From the NCBI GenBank assembly GCA_031289095.1, contig JAITQD010000125.1, forward strand, positions 1 to 55,364: a stretch of DNA of 55,364 bases, written 5' to 3'. Below are positions 10,639 to 19,788 of the stretch, piece by piece (the stretch's first letter is position 1; each line of letters starts with the position of its first letter). A program made the translations under genes and the position numbers. The notes beneath the pieces were generated by a model, which was given only the letters and a program-made list of their open reading frames with translations, made no database searches and had not been told where the DNA came from. Source of the stretch: Azoarcus sp. (GTDB lineage Bacteria > Pseudomonadota > Gammaproteobacteria > Burkholderiales > Rhodocyclaceae).

Positions 10639-11067
10639 TCAGATTTCAAGAACTTTCGGCTGCTGGGCGGTATGCGGATGTTCACCGCCCGCATAGCACT
10701 TCAGCTTTTTCAGCATTGCGTAACCGAGCGGCCCCTTTGGCAACATGCCCTTGACGGCCTTTTCCAGCACGCGCGCCGGGAAACGCTGTTGCAGCTTGGC
10801 GAAGCTGGTCTCGCGGATACCACCCGGATATCCAGAGTGGCTGTAATACTTCTTGTCGAGCGCCTTGTTGCCGGTCACGCGCAACTTGTCGACGTTGACC
10901 ACCACGATGTAGTCGCCGGTATCAACGTGCGGGGTGTAGATGGTCTTGTGCTTGCCGCGCAGGCGGCGGGCCACTTCGGCAGCAAGGCGGCCAAGCACCT
11001 TGTCCGCGCCATCGACCACGTACCAGTCGCGCTGAACCTCATGCGGCTTGGCGGAAAACGTTTTCAT
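10639..11067 (-). CDS. rplM: 50S ribosomal protein L13
   Basis: 142 aa, the exact family length. Early large-subunit assembly protein. Conserved segments include [15 protein letters not shown], the [15 protein letters not shown] block and the YSHSGYPGG loop. A good promoter lies about 65 bp upstream. In E. coli L13 represses its own operon through the leader; the leader here (11068-11130) contains the GC-rich inverted repeat GTCGGGTTTTCAGCCCGG, but a repressor site cannot be proven by eye. Confidence 0.98.
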   Translation of the reverse strand: MKTFSAKPHEVQRDWYVVDGADKVLGRLAAEVARRLRGKHKTIYTPHVDTGDYIVVVNVDKLRVTGNKALDKKYYSHSGYPGGIRETSFAKLQQRFPARVLEKAVKGMLPKGPLGYAMLKKLKCYAGGEHPHTAQQPKVLEI

Positions 11068-11130
11068 GCGAAACCTCTTGAACTATCAGAACCGGGCTGA
11101 AAACCCGACTTACCAAACGGAAAGCGGACG

Positions 11131-11160
11131 ATTTTAGTGCCTCTTGCCGCCTTCTGTCAA
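11131..11160 (-). promoter_or_regulatory. Sigma70 promoter for rplM-rpsI
   Basis: Reading the minus strand, a perfect -35 TTGACA (11160-11155), an 18-bp spacer and a -10 TAAAAT (11136-11131) precede rplM. The leader would be about 60 bases. Confidence 0.75.
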
Positions 11161-11220
11161 TCGGAATGTATGCAGAAAACACAGAAGGCGCAAACCGGCC
11201 CTTCCTCCGCCCACAACGCC

Positions 11221-12948
11221 TCAGGCCATCGCCAGTTTTCCCACCGCCTCACGGATACGGGCAGGCTCGTCCAGCTTGAGGATGCGCTGCACTTTCGGGG
11301 TGAGATCGGCGAGATCGGTGCGCAGGATTTGCTGCTTGATTTCGAGGATGCGGGCCGGATGCATCGAAAAACTGCGCAGCCCCATGCCGAGCAGCAATTG
11401 CGTATAGGCGGCGTTGCCAGCCATTTCACCGCAGACCGACACCGGCAGTTCGGCGCGCTGCGCCGCCTGGATGGTGCCGGCAATGAGCCGCAACACGGCG
11501 GGATGCAACGGATCGTAGAGATGGACAACTGCCTCGTTGCCGCGGTCGACCGCCAGCGTGTACTGAATAAGGTCGTTGGTGCCGATCGACAGGAAGGCAA
11601 GGCGGCGCACGAACATGCCCAGCGCCAGCGCGGCGGCCGGCACTTCCACCATGCCGCCGACCAGCATCGTCTCGTCGAACTTGGTTTTTTCCTCGCGCAG
11701 TTCTTCCTTGGCCTTTTCGAGCAGGATCAAGGTCTGGTCGATCTCGTCGACGTGCGTGAGCATCGGCACCATGATCTGGAGTTTACCGTGCGCCGAAGCT
11801 CGCAGCAGGGCGCGCAACTGGGTGAGAAAAGTCTTGGGTTCGGCCAGCGAATAGCGCACTGCACGCAAGCCCAGCGCCGGATTGGGTTCGTTGCAGTTTT
11901 TGCCGGCAAGCATCTTGTCCGCGCCGATGTCGAAGGTGCGAGCGGTGACGGGCTTGCCGGCAGCGGCCTTGAGCACGGCGCGATAGTTCTCGTACTGCTC
12001 GTCCTCGTCGGGCAGGGTGTCGCGGTCGATGAACAGAAACTCGGTGCGAAACAGGCCGACGCCGTCGGCGTTGGTTTCCTTGATCTGGCTCACGTCCTGC
12101 GGACCGCCGATGTTGGCGAGCAACTGGATGATCTCGCCGCCGAGGGTGGCCGCCGGGGTGTCTCGCAGGCGTTTGAGCTTGGAACGTTCCAGTTCCAGTT
12201 CGGAGCGGCGCAGCAGGTATTCCTCGACGACACTGCCGTCGGGGTCGATGATGGCGATGCCGCGCGTGCCATCGACAATGAGAAGTTCGTTGTCGCGCAA
12301 CAGGTCGCGGATGTGATGCAGACCGACGACCGCCGGAATGCCCAGATTGCGCGCGACGATGGCGGTATGGCTGGTGGGGCCGCCTACGTCGGTGACGAAC
12401 CCGGCAATGTGGTCGCGGAAACCGATCGTGTCTGCCGGCGACAGATCGTGGGCGACCACCACCGTACCCAACCCGTCCTTGCGCTTGGGCGGCAGATGAC
12501 CGGGATCGCCAAGCAGCGCCTTCACCAGCCGCTCGACCACCTGCACCACGTCGGCTTGGCGTTCGCGCAGATAGGGGTCTTCGATCTGGCGGAACTGCTC
12601 GACCACCGTCTCCATCTGCTGCACCAGCGCCCATTCGGCGTTGTAATGGTGTTCCTCAATCCGTGCCCGCGCCGCGTCGACCAGCACCGGGTCGGAAAGC
12701 ATCATTCGTTGCAGGTCGATGAAAGCGCCGACCTCGCTATGGGGCTGCGCAGCCGTGGCGGCGGTCTTGAGGCCGAGCAATTCGCCTTCCACGCTGGCGA
12801 TCGCGTTGTCGAGCCGTTCCAGTTCGACATCAATGTGACGCGGCGCGACCTGATAGTGATTGACCTCAAGCAGCGCATGCGAAACCAGATGCGCATGGCC
12901 GATGGCGATACCCTGCGAGACTGGCAATCCATGCACCGTAAAACTCAT
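11221..12948 (-). CDS. ptsI: Phosphoenolpyruvate-protein phosphotransferase (PTS enzyme I)
   Basis: 575 aa. It takes phosphate from PEP and passes it to HPr. The phosphorylated histidine is His194 in GGPTSHTAIVARN. The C-terminal PEP-binding barrel has the LSIGTNDLIQYT and CGEMAGN segments. There is no GAF domain, so it is a plain enzyme I and not the nitrogen PtsP form. It lies 12 bp after the HPr gene. No sugar permease is nearby; in betaproteobacteria such a phosphorelay is usually regulatory. Confidence 0.95.
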   Translation of the reverse strand: MSFTVHGLPVSQGIAIGHAHLVSHALLEVNHYQVAPRHIDVELERLDNAIASVEGELLGLKTAATAAQPHSEVGAFIDLQRMMLSDPVLVDAARARIEEHHYNAEWALVQQMETVVEQFRQIEDPYLRERQADVVQVVERLVKALLGDPGHLPPKRKDGLGTVVVAHDLSPADTIGFRDHIAGFVTDVGGPTSHTAIVARNLGIPAVVGLHHIRDLLRDNELLIVDGTRGIAIIDPDGSVVEEYLLRRSELELERSKLKRLRDTPAATLGGEIIQLLANIGGPQDVSQIKETNADGVGLFRTEFLFIDRDTLPDEDEQYENYRAVLKAAAGKPVTARTFDIGADKMLAGKNCNEPNPALGLRAVRYSLAEPKTFLTQLRALLRASAHGKLQIMVPMLTHVDEIDQTLILLEKAKEELREEKTKFDETMLVGGMVEVPAAALALGMFVRRLAFLSIGTNDLIQYTLAVDRGNEAVVHLYDPLHPAVLRLIAGTIQAAQRAELPVSVCGEMAGNAAYTQLLLGMGLRSFSMHPARILEIKQQILRTDLADLTPKVQRILKLDEPARIREAVGKLAMA

Positions 12949-12960
12949 CGCGACCTACCC

Positions 12961-13230
12961 TCATTCTTCTTCGTCGAAACGGTTGGCGACCAGTTCGACA
13001 ATGTTCGCCAACGCCTCATCGGCGTCCCTGCCCACGGTTTCGATGACGATCCTCGTCCCCTGGGAAGCAGCGAGCATCATCAGACCCATGATGCTTTTGG
13101 CACTGACCCGCCGCCCATTGCGTTCCAGCCAGACATCGGCGGCAAAGTTGTCCGCCCGTTGCGCCAGCTTGGCCGAAGCGCGCGCATGCAGCCCCAGCTT
13201 GTTGATGATCGTCACCTCGGTTTTCGGCAT
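12961..13230 (-). CDS. ptsH: Phosphocarrier protein HPr
   Basis: 89 aa. The phosphorylated His15 is in KLGLHARASAKL, and Ser46 sits in SAKSIMGL, the position used for regulatory phosphorylation by HPr kinase in species that have one. The start at 13230 was chosen because GGGAAAG precedes it and it gives the family N-terminus (MPKTEVTI); the long upstream extension of the frame is not conserved. An EIIA-Man gene, normally directly upstream in betaproteobacteria, is absent here. Confidence 0.93.
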   Translation of the reverse strand: MPKTEVTIINKLGLHARASAKLAQRADNFAADVWLERNGRRVSAKSIMGLMMLAASQGTRIVIETVGRDADEALANIVELVANRFDEEE

Positions 13231-13465
13231 CTTTCCCAGATTACCCGCGCTCGCCCGTAATTGGGCGATTGTAGCCGATGACGTGAGCTTCATGGCGGCT
13301 TGCCCGAAATGAATACCGCCACGCTGGCGAACCGGGCGGACGCGAATCGGAATGGCCCGCTTCGGCCACGGCCAAGATGCGCACCACGCGAACACCACAT
13401 CTTGACCCGTTCCGGACGCCCGCCTACCATCCGCCAGCCCCCACACTTTTCAAGAGCCCGCAGCC

Positions 13466-14434
13466 TTGCCCGTACTGCAATTATTCGCGCCGATTGCTGC
13501 CGACATGAGCGCGGTCGATACCCTCATCCGCGACCGGCTTTACTCCGACGTGGTGCTGATCCGGCAAATGGCGGAGTACATCATCCACAGTGGCGGCAAG
13601 CGCCTGCGCCCTGCCCTGGTGCTTTTTGCCGCCAACGCGCTCGGCTATCGCGGCACGCAGCATCACGAACTGGCCGCCGTCGTCGAATTCATCCACACCT
13701 CCACCCTGCTGCATGACGACGTCGTCGACGCATCCGAACTGCGCCGCGGCAACAAAACCGCCAACTCCCTGTTCGGCAACGCCGCCTCGGTACTAGTGGG
13801 GGACTTCCTTTACTCCCGCGCCTTCCAGATGATGGTGAGCGTCGACAACATGCGGGTGATGCAGGTGCTCGCCGAAGCCACCAACGTCATCGCCGAAGGC
13901 GAAGTGCTGCAACTGCTCAACTGCCACGATGCTGACGTCACGGTTGCCGGGTACTTGCAGGTCATCCGCTGCAAGACGGCCAAGCTGTTCGAGGCGGCCG
14001 CCCGTCTCGGCGCCATTCTGGCCGGTGCGGCTCCGGCGCTCGAACAGGCGCTGGCCGATTTCGGCATCCACCTGGGGACAGCATTCCAGATCATCGACGA
14101 TGTGCTCGACTATTCCGCCGACGAAGCCGAGACCGGCAAACACCTGGGCGACGACCTCGCCGAAGGCAAGCCGACTCTGCCGTTGATCCACGCCATGCAG
14201 CACGGCGCGCCCGATCTGGCCGCGCGGGTGCGCCTCGCCATCGAAACCGGCGGTCGAGACGATTTTCCCACCGTACTGGAAGCGATCCAGGCCACCAACG
14301 CCCTGGAGGCCGCGCGCCGCCACGCCCGCGCCGAAGCCGATCTGGCGATCGCGGCGCTTCAGGCGCTCCCCCCTTCCGTTTTCAAGGATGCCCTGCTAGA
14401 ATTGACAGACTTTGCGGTTTCAAGAGGGTTTTGA
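13466..14434 (+). CDS. ispB: Octaprenyl diphosphate synthase (trans-polyprenyl synthase)
   Basis: 322 aa. It makes the long isoprenoid tail of ubiquinone. Both aspartate-rich motifs are present: DDVVD at 84-88 and DDVLD at 211-215. The GGKRLRP segment (43-49) and the late GDDLAEGKPTLP are also typical. The start is TTG at 13466; an ATG at 13505 would remove 13 residues that still align with the E. coli enzyme, so the TTG was kept. It is divergent from HPr. tRNA-Pro follows after 50 bp. Confidence 0.93.
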   Translation: MPVLQLFAPIAADMSAVDTLIRDRLYSDVVLIRQMAEYIIHSGGKRLRPALVLFAANALGYRGTQHHELAAVVEFIHTSTLLHDDVVDASELRRGNKTANSLFGNAASVLVGDFLYSRAFQMMVSVDNMRVMQVLAEATNVIAEGEVLQLLNCHDADVTVAGYLQVIRCKTAKLFEAAARLGAILAGAAPALEQALADFGIHLGTAFQIIDDVLDYSADEAETGKHLGDDLAEGKPTLPLIHAMQHGAPDLAARVRLAIETGGRDDFPTVLEAIQATNALEAARRHARAEADLAIAALQALPPSVFKDALLELTDFAVSRGF

Positions 14435-14443
14435 CTTGTGTTT

Positions 14444-14464
14444 TTGTCTAACCATTGTCTAACC
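14444..14464 (+). repeat. Tandem 10-mer repeat before tRNA-Pro
   Basis: TTGTCTAACC occurs at 14444-14453 and again at 14455-14464, a period of 11 bp, ending 20 bp before the tRNA. It is likely part of the tRNA promoter region or a regulator site; no function can be shown. Confidence 0.5.
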
Positions 14465-14484
14465 CCTTGGTACGGAACGGTTTT

Positions 14485-14561
14485 CGGGGAATAGCTCAGC
14501 CTGGTAGAGCACTGCGTTCGGGACGCAGGGGCCGGAGGTTCGAATCCTCTTTCCCCGACCA
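14485..14561 (+). tRNA. tRNA-Pro (CGG)
   Basis: 77 nt with encoded CCA. The acceptor stem CGGGGAA pairs with TTCCCCG. The D arm is GCTC...GAGC, the anticodon stem CTGCG/CGCAG with loop TTCGGGA gives anticodon CGG (14519-14521), and the T arm GGAGG-TTCGAAT-CCTCT is complete. It reads CCG codons. No integrase gene or 3'-end duplication is present next to it. Confidence 0.96.
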
Positions 14562-14583
14562 ATTCTTTTCCCGACCAAAATAC

Positions 14584-14615
14584 AAAGCCCAGCCCATCTC
14601 GGCTGGGCTTTTGTA
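14584..14615 (+). terminator. Terminator after tRNA-Pro
   Basis: AAGCCCAGCC (14585-14594) and GGCTGGGCTT (14601-14610) form a 10-bp stem with a CATCTC loop, followed by TTTTGT. It is nearly symmetric (ACAAA on the left) and could also serve mrp on the other strand. Confidence 0.85.
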
Positions 14616-14662
14616 CGTGATTGCGCGTTGAGTACAGATCGAGATTGTCCCAATATCGCTTG

Positions 14663-15769
14663 TCACCCGTTCTGCACCACGATATGCGGAAACTTGTGCG
14701 ACATGTCCCGTGGCGTCGCGGCGATGGCAACAGCTACTTTGCGCGCGATGTCGTGGTAGATCGCAGCGATGCGGCTCGCCGGGTCGGCGACCACGGTGGG
14801 CGCGCCGGAATCGGCTTCGGCGCGGATTTTCAGATCGAGCGGCAGAGCGCCCAGAAAAGCGACGCCATAGTCTTCACAAATCCGCTGCCCGCCCCCCGCG
14901 CCAAAGATGTGTTCCTCGTGACCACAGTGGGAGCAGATGTGGATGCTCATGTTCTCGACCACGCCGAGAATGGGCACATTGACCTTCTCGAACATTTTCA
15001 GCCCCTTCTTCGCGTCAATGAGGGCGATGTCCTGCGGCGTGGTGACGATCACCGCACCGGTCACGGGCACGTTCTGCGCCAACGTGAGCTGGATGTCACC
15101 CGTGCCCGGCGGCAGGTCGACCACGAGGTAGTCGAGATCGCGCCAGTGCGTCTCGGTCAGCAACTGGGTGAGTGCACGGGTCGCCAGCGGCCCGCGCCAC
15201 ACCATCGGGGTGTCATCGTCGACGAGCAGGCCAATCGACATCGCCTGCAAACCATGAGCCTCAATCGGCTCCATCGTCTTGCCGTCGACCGACTCCGGCC
15301 TGCGCGCAACGATGCCGAGCATCTGCGGCTGCGAAGGGCCATAGATATCGGCGTCGAGCATGCCGACGCGCGCACCATCGGCGGCCAGCGCCAACGCCAG
15401 GTTGACGGCGGTGGTGCTCTTGCCCACGCCCCCCTTGCCGGAAGCCACGGCGATAACGTTTTTCACCCCCGGCAGCAGTTTCACGCCGTTTTTCACCGCG
15501 TGCGCCAGAATCCGATCACTCACCCCGATATCCACACGCTCAACGCCGGGCAGGGCGCGCACTGCGGCGGCAAGCAGGCTGCGGATCGCCTCGTGCTGGC
15601 TGCGGGCCGGATAGCCGAGTTCGACATCGAAACGCACCGCGCCTCCCTCGACCGCGAGGTTGCGGATGCGGCGGGTAGACACGAAATCCTTACTGGTATT
15701 GGGATCGAGCACCGCTTGTAGCGCATCGGTCACGCCTTGCACGGAAAGGGGCTGCGGATGGGGGCTCAT
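14663..15769 (-). CDS. mrp: Mrp/ApbC family Fe-S cluster carrier ATPase
   Basis: 368 aa. A P-loop ATPase that carries and delivers Fe-S clusters. An N-terminal MIP18/DUF59 domain (about 8-85) precedes the deviant Walker A SGKGGVGKST (110-119). The CxxC that binds the shared cluster is Cys279/Cys282 (ICSHC). Conserved DLPPGTGD lies at 218-225. The start MSPHPQ at 15769 has AAGGAGCC upstream; an earlier in-frame ATG is less likely. mrp and metG are often neighbours in proteobacteria; here two other genes lie between them. Confidence 0.94.
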   Translation of the reverse strand: MSPHPQPLSVQGVTDALQAVLDPNTSKDFVSTRRIRNLAVEGGAVRFDVELGYPARSQHEAIRSLLAAAVRALPGVERVDIGVSDRILAHAVKNGVKLLPGVKNVIAVASGKGGVGKSTTAVNLALALAADGARVGMLDADIYGPSQPQMLGIVARRPESVDGKTMEPIEAHGLQAMSIGLLVDDDTPMVWRGPLATRALTQLLTETHWRDLDYLVVDLPPGTGDIQLTLAQNVPVTGAVIVTTPQDIALIDAKKGLKMFEKVNVPILGVVENMSIHICSHCGHEEHIFGAGGGQRICEDYGVAFLGALPLDLKIRAEADSGAPTVVADPASRIAAIYHDIARKVAVAIAATPRDMSHKFPHIVVQNG

Positions 15770-15915
15770 GATGGCTCCTTCACTTGCGGGATGAGTGCAC
15801 GCCAAAAGACGCGGTGGCAGAAATCATACCGAACATGTTGCTGAGAGACATCAAAGATCGGGAGCGCATGGGAAAAGGGCCGGGATCGCCTGCAAATTGA
15901 TACCATGAATGGTTC

Positions 15916-16536
15916 ATGCCGCTCGCCCCCGGTTTCGCCATGTCGACCACACTCTCTTCCCGTCCCGCCCGTTTCCGTTCCCTCGCGCCGCTGCTCGTGC
16001 CCCTGCTGCTCGCCGGGTGCGCCGACATGTCCCCTTCACCGACCCAGGAGCACGGCGGCTTCAGTCAACGGCAGGACGATGGTCTGTACGCCATACGTCA
16101 GGCACCCTCGGACTGGGCGAGCCTGCAACGCGAGCTTGAAACCGCCTTGCAGGGCGTACCCGATAACCGCATCGCCCATCTCCCGGAGGGATTGCGCGTT
16201 TCCCTGCCCGCTGCCGACGGTTTCACCGCCCGTCGAGCCGACATCCGTCCGCCGCTCGCCACGCTGCTCCAGCGCGTCGTGCCGGTGTTCCAGCGCCACC
16301 CATGGGCCGCCATCCGCATCATCGGCTATACCGACAGCCTCGGTAGCGAGATGAACAACCTGAACCTGACGTTCCAACGCGCCGACGCGGTCATGGAATA
16401 TTTGCGCAGGCAGGGAGTCGCACTGGGGCGCATGAGTGTCGACGGGCGCGGCGAAGCCGACCCGATCGCCAACAACGCCCAGCCGGAAGGCCGCGCCCGC
16501 AACCGGCGGATCGAAATCTTCCTGACGCCGCGCTGA
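15916..16536 (+). CDS. OmpA-like domain lipoprotein
   Basis: 206 aa. The signal peptide ends in a lipobox LLLAGC with the lipidated Cys at 35 (27 if translation starts at the ATG at 15940). The C-terminal half is an OmpA-like peptidoglycan-binding domain: IRIIGYTDSLGSEMNN, LTFQRADAVMEYL, then GRGEADPIANN and a closing ARNRRIEIFL. Such Pal-like proteins tie the outer membrane to the cell wall. Neither start has a strong Shine-Dalgarno. No Tol genes are nearby, so it is not the tol-pal Pal. Confidence 0.85.
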   Translation: MPLAPGFAMSTTLSSRPARFRSLAPLLVPLLLAGCADMSPSPTQEHGGFSQRQDDGLYAIRQAPSDWASLQRELETALQGVPDNRIAHLPEGLRVSLPAADGFTARRADIRPPLATLLQRVVPVFQRHPWAAIRIIGYTDSLGSEMNNLNLTFQRADAVMEYLRRQGVALGRMSVDGRGEADPIANNAQPEGRARNRRIEIFLTPR

Positions 16537-16605
16537 CAAGCCAGACTCAATCTTCGCTCTTCAAAAGCGCGCTCGCCAGCTTCACTGATGCTGCGCTTGA
16601 CGCAC

Positions 16606-17547
16606 TCAGCCCCGGTTTTCGACCCAGCAGGCCAACCCCTGCGCATCAAGTTCCATATCGCCTTCCAGCACCGGCTTCAGCCATTCGCGGCTCTCCGGCG
16701 GCGCTTCGGCGAGCAAGTAGCGTTCGAGGCTGGCGTGGATGGCCTCTTTGCGCGCCTTCCCTTCTCCCGGCGCCGCCTCGGTCAGGGCGACGAAAGCGTC
16801 GATCCGTCGCAGCAAATCCACGCTCAGGCGTTCTACATCGTCCACCCGGCTGAAGTGGGTGAGATACATCGCCTCGGGTTTGAGCGCGAGCAGGCGACGG
16901 ATCGAGGCTTTCATCAGTTCGGGGTCGAACTGGGTCGGCGTGGTGGCGGGAATCAGGAAAGGCTCGCCGCTCACCCCGCCCATCTCGCGGTAGGCGATGC
17001 CAAAAGTGTCACCCGTGAAGCAGGCGCGCGCTTGGCGATCCCACAAACAGAGATGGTGCTTGGCGTGTCCGGGCGTGTGCAGGCATTGCAGGGGCCGACC
17101 CGCAAGGTCGAAAACCTGTTCGTCAGCGGCTTCGAGCACTCTTTCCGCCGCCACCGGCACCGGCGCGCCATAGAGACGGCGGGTGTTTTCGACGCCATAC
17201 ACTTCGACCGTGCCCGCGTAGAGTTTGGTGGGGTCAACCATGTGGCGCGCGCCGCGCGGGTGCACCACCAGCTTCGCGTTCGGCAAATGGGCCATGTAAG
17301 CACCCGCGCCCCCGGCATGATCGAGGTGCACATGGGTCAGAAAAATGTAGTCAACTACCTCCGGCGCAAGCCCGAGTTGCGCCAACGCGGCAAGGAAACG
17401 GGGCAGCGAGTCGTTGTGGGCGGTATCGACAACCGCAACGCGGCCCTGTTCGACAATCAGATGCACGGCGGCCAGCCCAGGGCGCACGTAGCCAGCGTCT
17501 ACGGCATGGATGTCATGGGGCCAAGTGAATAACGGTTCGGTATGCAT
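16606..17547 (-). CDS. Metallo-beta-lactamase-fold hydrolase
   Basis: 313 aa. The binuclear metal site is clear: THVHLDHAGG (HxHxDH, 72-77), His161 in HTPGHAKHH and Asp180 in FTGDTFG. A late His in YLTHFSRVDD completes the set. This fold includes glyoxalase II-like thioesterases, lactonases and sulfur dioxygenases; the substrate cannot be told from the motifs. A C-terminal helical part of about 80 residues extends past the core. The start MHTEPLF at 17547 fits the domain start. It is divergent from metG (133 bp). Confidence 0.82.
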   Translation of the reverse strand: MHTEPLFTWPHDIHAVDAGYVRPGLAAVHLIVEQGRVAVVDTAHNDSLPRFLAALAQLGLAPEVVDYIFLTHVHLDHAGGAGAYMAHLPNAKLVVHPRGARHMVDPTKLYAGTVEVYGVENTRRLYGAPVPVAAERVLEAADEQVFDLAGRPLQCLHTPGHAKHHLCLWDRQARACFTGDTFGIAYREMGGVSGEPFLIPATTPTQFDPELMKASIRRLLALKPEAMYLTHFSRVDDVERLSVDLLRRIDAFVALTEAAPGEGKARKEAIHASLERYLLAEAPPESREWLKPVLEGDMELDAQGLACWVENRG

Positions 17548-17640
17548 GGTGTCTCTGTCCAGGCGGGGAAATCGGAAAAGGTGAAAGAGTAAAACGCCAG
17601 CTCGTTGCGGGCAAACGCTCACGGGAGAAAGGGGCGGCTT

Positions 17641-17649
17641 TGCTAGAAT
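17641..17649 (+). promoter_or_regulatory. Extended -10 element before metG
   Basis: TG-C-TAGAAT at 17641-17649, 31 bases before the metG ATG. It matches the TGnTAGAAT form seen before proS and amgK. Confidence 0.55.
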
Positions 17650-17680
17650 TGACGCTTTCCGAAAAAAAGCGTTCCAGACC

Positions 17681-19756
17681 ATGCCCCGCAAGATTCTCGT
17701 CACCAACGCCCTGCCCTACGCCAACGGCGACATCCACCTCGGCCACCTCGTGGGCTACCTCCAGGCCGACATCTGGGTGCGCTTCCAGCGCATGCGGGGC
17801 AACACTGTGCACTACGTCTGCGCCGACGACACCCACGGCACCCCGGTCATGCTGCGCGCGGAAAAAGAAGGCCTCACCCCCGAGGCGCTGATCGCCCGCG
17901 TCCATGGCGAGCACCTGCGCGACTTCACCGACTTCGGCATCGCCTTCGACAATTACCACTCCACCCACAGCGAGGAAACGCGCCGCTACGCCGAAGACAT
18001 CTATGCCCGCCTCCAGGCCGCCGGCCTGATCGACGTGCGCGCCATCGAGCAGTTCTACGATCCGGTGAAGGAAATGTTCCTGCCCGACCGTTTCATCAAG
18101 GGCGAATGCCCGAAGTGCGGCGCGGCGGATCAATACGGCGACAACTGTGAAGTCTGCGGCGCGGCCTACGCCCCCATTGAACTGAAGAATCCCCGTTCCG
18201 CCGTCTCCGGGGCCACGCCGGTGCTGCGCGCCTCGGAACATTACTTTTTTCGCCTCTCCGACCCGCGCGCGGCCACTTTTCTGCGCGCCTGGACGCGCGG
18301 CGAAAGCCGTCCCGGCGTGCGCCGGCTGCCGCCCGAAGCCGCCAACAAAATGCGCGAATGGCTGGGCGAGGAAGGCGACAACAAGCTCTCCGATTGGGAC
18401 ATTTCACGCGATGCGCCCTATTTCGGCTTTGAAATCCCGGATGCACCGGGCAAATATTTCTACGTCTGGCTGGATGCGCCCATCGGCTATTTCGCCAGCT
18501 TCCGCAACCTTGCGGACAAACGCGGCGGCATCGCGGTCGAGGACTACACCGATGCTGGCAAAGCCGCTGCCACCGGCACCGAGATGGTTCACTTCATCGG
18601 CAAGGACATCCTCTACTTCCACGCCCTGTTCTGGCCCGCGATGCTGGAAGCCACCGGCTACCGCACGCCGAGCCAGCTCTGCGTCAACGGTTTTCTCACC
18701 GTCAACGGCGCGAAGATGAGCAAGAGCCGCGGCACCTTCATCACTGCACGCTCCTGGCTCGACCAGAAGCTCGACCCAGAAGCCCTGCGCTACTACTTCG
18801 CCGGCAAATCCAACGGCTCCATGGAAGACGTCGATCTCAACCTCGACGATATGATCGCCCGGGTCAATGCCGACCTCGTGGGCAAGTTCGTGAACATCGC
18901 CAGCCGTTGCGCGGGGTTCATCGAAAAACGCTTCGGCGGACTGCTGGGCGACATCGACATCTCCGCGACAGACGCTTTCGCCGCAGCCTGGGCGGCGGAC
19001 GACGTTGCCGCCGCTTTCGAGGCGCGCGACTACAGCCGGGCGCTACGCGACATCATGCGACTCGCCGACATCGCCAACCAGTACGTCAACGATCGCAAGC
19101 CGTGGGAACTCGCCCGCCAGCAAGGCAAGGACACCGAACTGCACACCGTGTGCTCCACTGCGCTCACTTTGTTCCGCGACCTCGCCTGCTACCTCAAGCC
19201 GGTGCTGCCGCGCTTGACGATGCAGGTGGAAGCCTTCCTCGACGTGCCGCCACTCGACTGGCGGGGCGAATGGCAACCGCTGCCCGCTGGCCACCGCATC
19301 CAGACTTACCGCCACCTGACGACCCGCATCGAGCGCACCCAGATCGACGCCCTGCTCGAAGCCAATCGCGCCTCGCTCGCTCCGATCAGCGCGCCCGCCA
19401 CGACCACGCCCGCCACGACCACGATCAGCATCGACGACTTCACCAAAGTCGACCTGCGCGTCGCCCGTATCGTCGAAGCCGCCCACGTCGAAGGTGCGGA
19501 AAAGCTGCTGCGCCTCATGCTCGACATCGGTGAAGCCAAGCCGCGCCAGGTGTTCGCCGGCATCAAATCAGCCTATGCACCGGAAACCCTCGTTGGACGG
19601 CTCACCGTGATGGTGGCGAACCTCGCCCCGCGCAAGATGAAATTCGGCCTCTCCGAAGGCATGGTGCTCGCTGCCTCCGACCCAGAAGGCAAACACAGTG
19701 GCATTCACCTGCTGTCACCAGACAACGGCGCAACGCCCGGTATGAAAATCAAATAG
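17681..19756 (+). CDS. metG: Methionyl-tRNA synthetase
   Basis: 691 aa, the long dimeric form. HLGH is at 19-22 and KMSKS at 345-349. A zinc knuckle with CPKC (143-146) and CEVC (156-159) marks the two-knuckle MetG1 type. A C-terminal EMAP/Trbp111-like tRNA-binding domain spans about 583-691 ([12 protein letters not shown] through [10 protein letters not shown]) after a Thr/Pro/Ala linker. The next gene, SulP, starts 32 bp downstream. Confidence 0.97.
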   Translation: MPRKILVTNALPYANGDIHLGHLVGYLQADIWVRFQRMRGNTVHYVCADDTHGTPVMLRAEKEGLTPEALIARVHGEHLRDFTDFGIAFDNYHSTHSEETRRYAEDIYARLQAAGLIDVRAIEQFYDPVKEMFLPDRFIKGECPKCGAADQYGDNCEVCGAAYAPIELKNPRSAVSGATPVLRASEHYFFRLSDPRAATFLRAWTRGESRPGVRRLPPEAANKMREWLGEEGDNKLSDWDISRDAPYFGFEIPDAPGKYFYVWLDAPIGYFASFRNLADKRGGIAVEDYTDAGKAAATGTEMVHFIGKDILYFHALFWPAMLEATGYRTPSQLCVNGFLTVNGAKMSKSRGTFITARSWLDQKLDPEALRYYFAGKSNGSMEDVDLNLDDMIARVNADLVGKFVNIASRCAGFIEKRFGGLLGDIDISATDAFAAAWAADDVAAAFEARDYSRALRDIMRLADIANQYVNDRKPWELARQQGKDTELHTVCSTALTLFRDLACYLKPVLPRLTMQVEAFLDVPPLDWRGEWQPLPAGHRIQTYRHLTTRIERTQIDALLEANRASLAPISAPATTTPATTTISIDDFTKVDLRVARIVEAAHVEGAEKLLRLMLDIGEAKPRQVFAGIKSAYAPETLVGRLTVMVANLAPRKMKFGLSEGMVLAASDPEGKHSGIHLLSPDNGATPGMKIK

Positions 19757-19788
19757 AAAAACTCCGCGACAAAGCGGAAGGAAACATC

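Noticed and set aside
11137-13260. 707-codon plus-strand frame across the enzyme I and HPr genes
   Set aside because: Pure antisense of ptsI-ptsH; the composition is that of a reverse-frame shadow and the real genes have intact motifs.
14485-14561. tRNA-Pro as an integration site for a genomic island
   Set aside because: No integrase and no repeat of the tRNA 3' end in the following housekeeping DNA.
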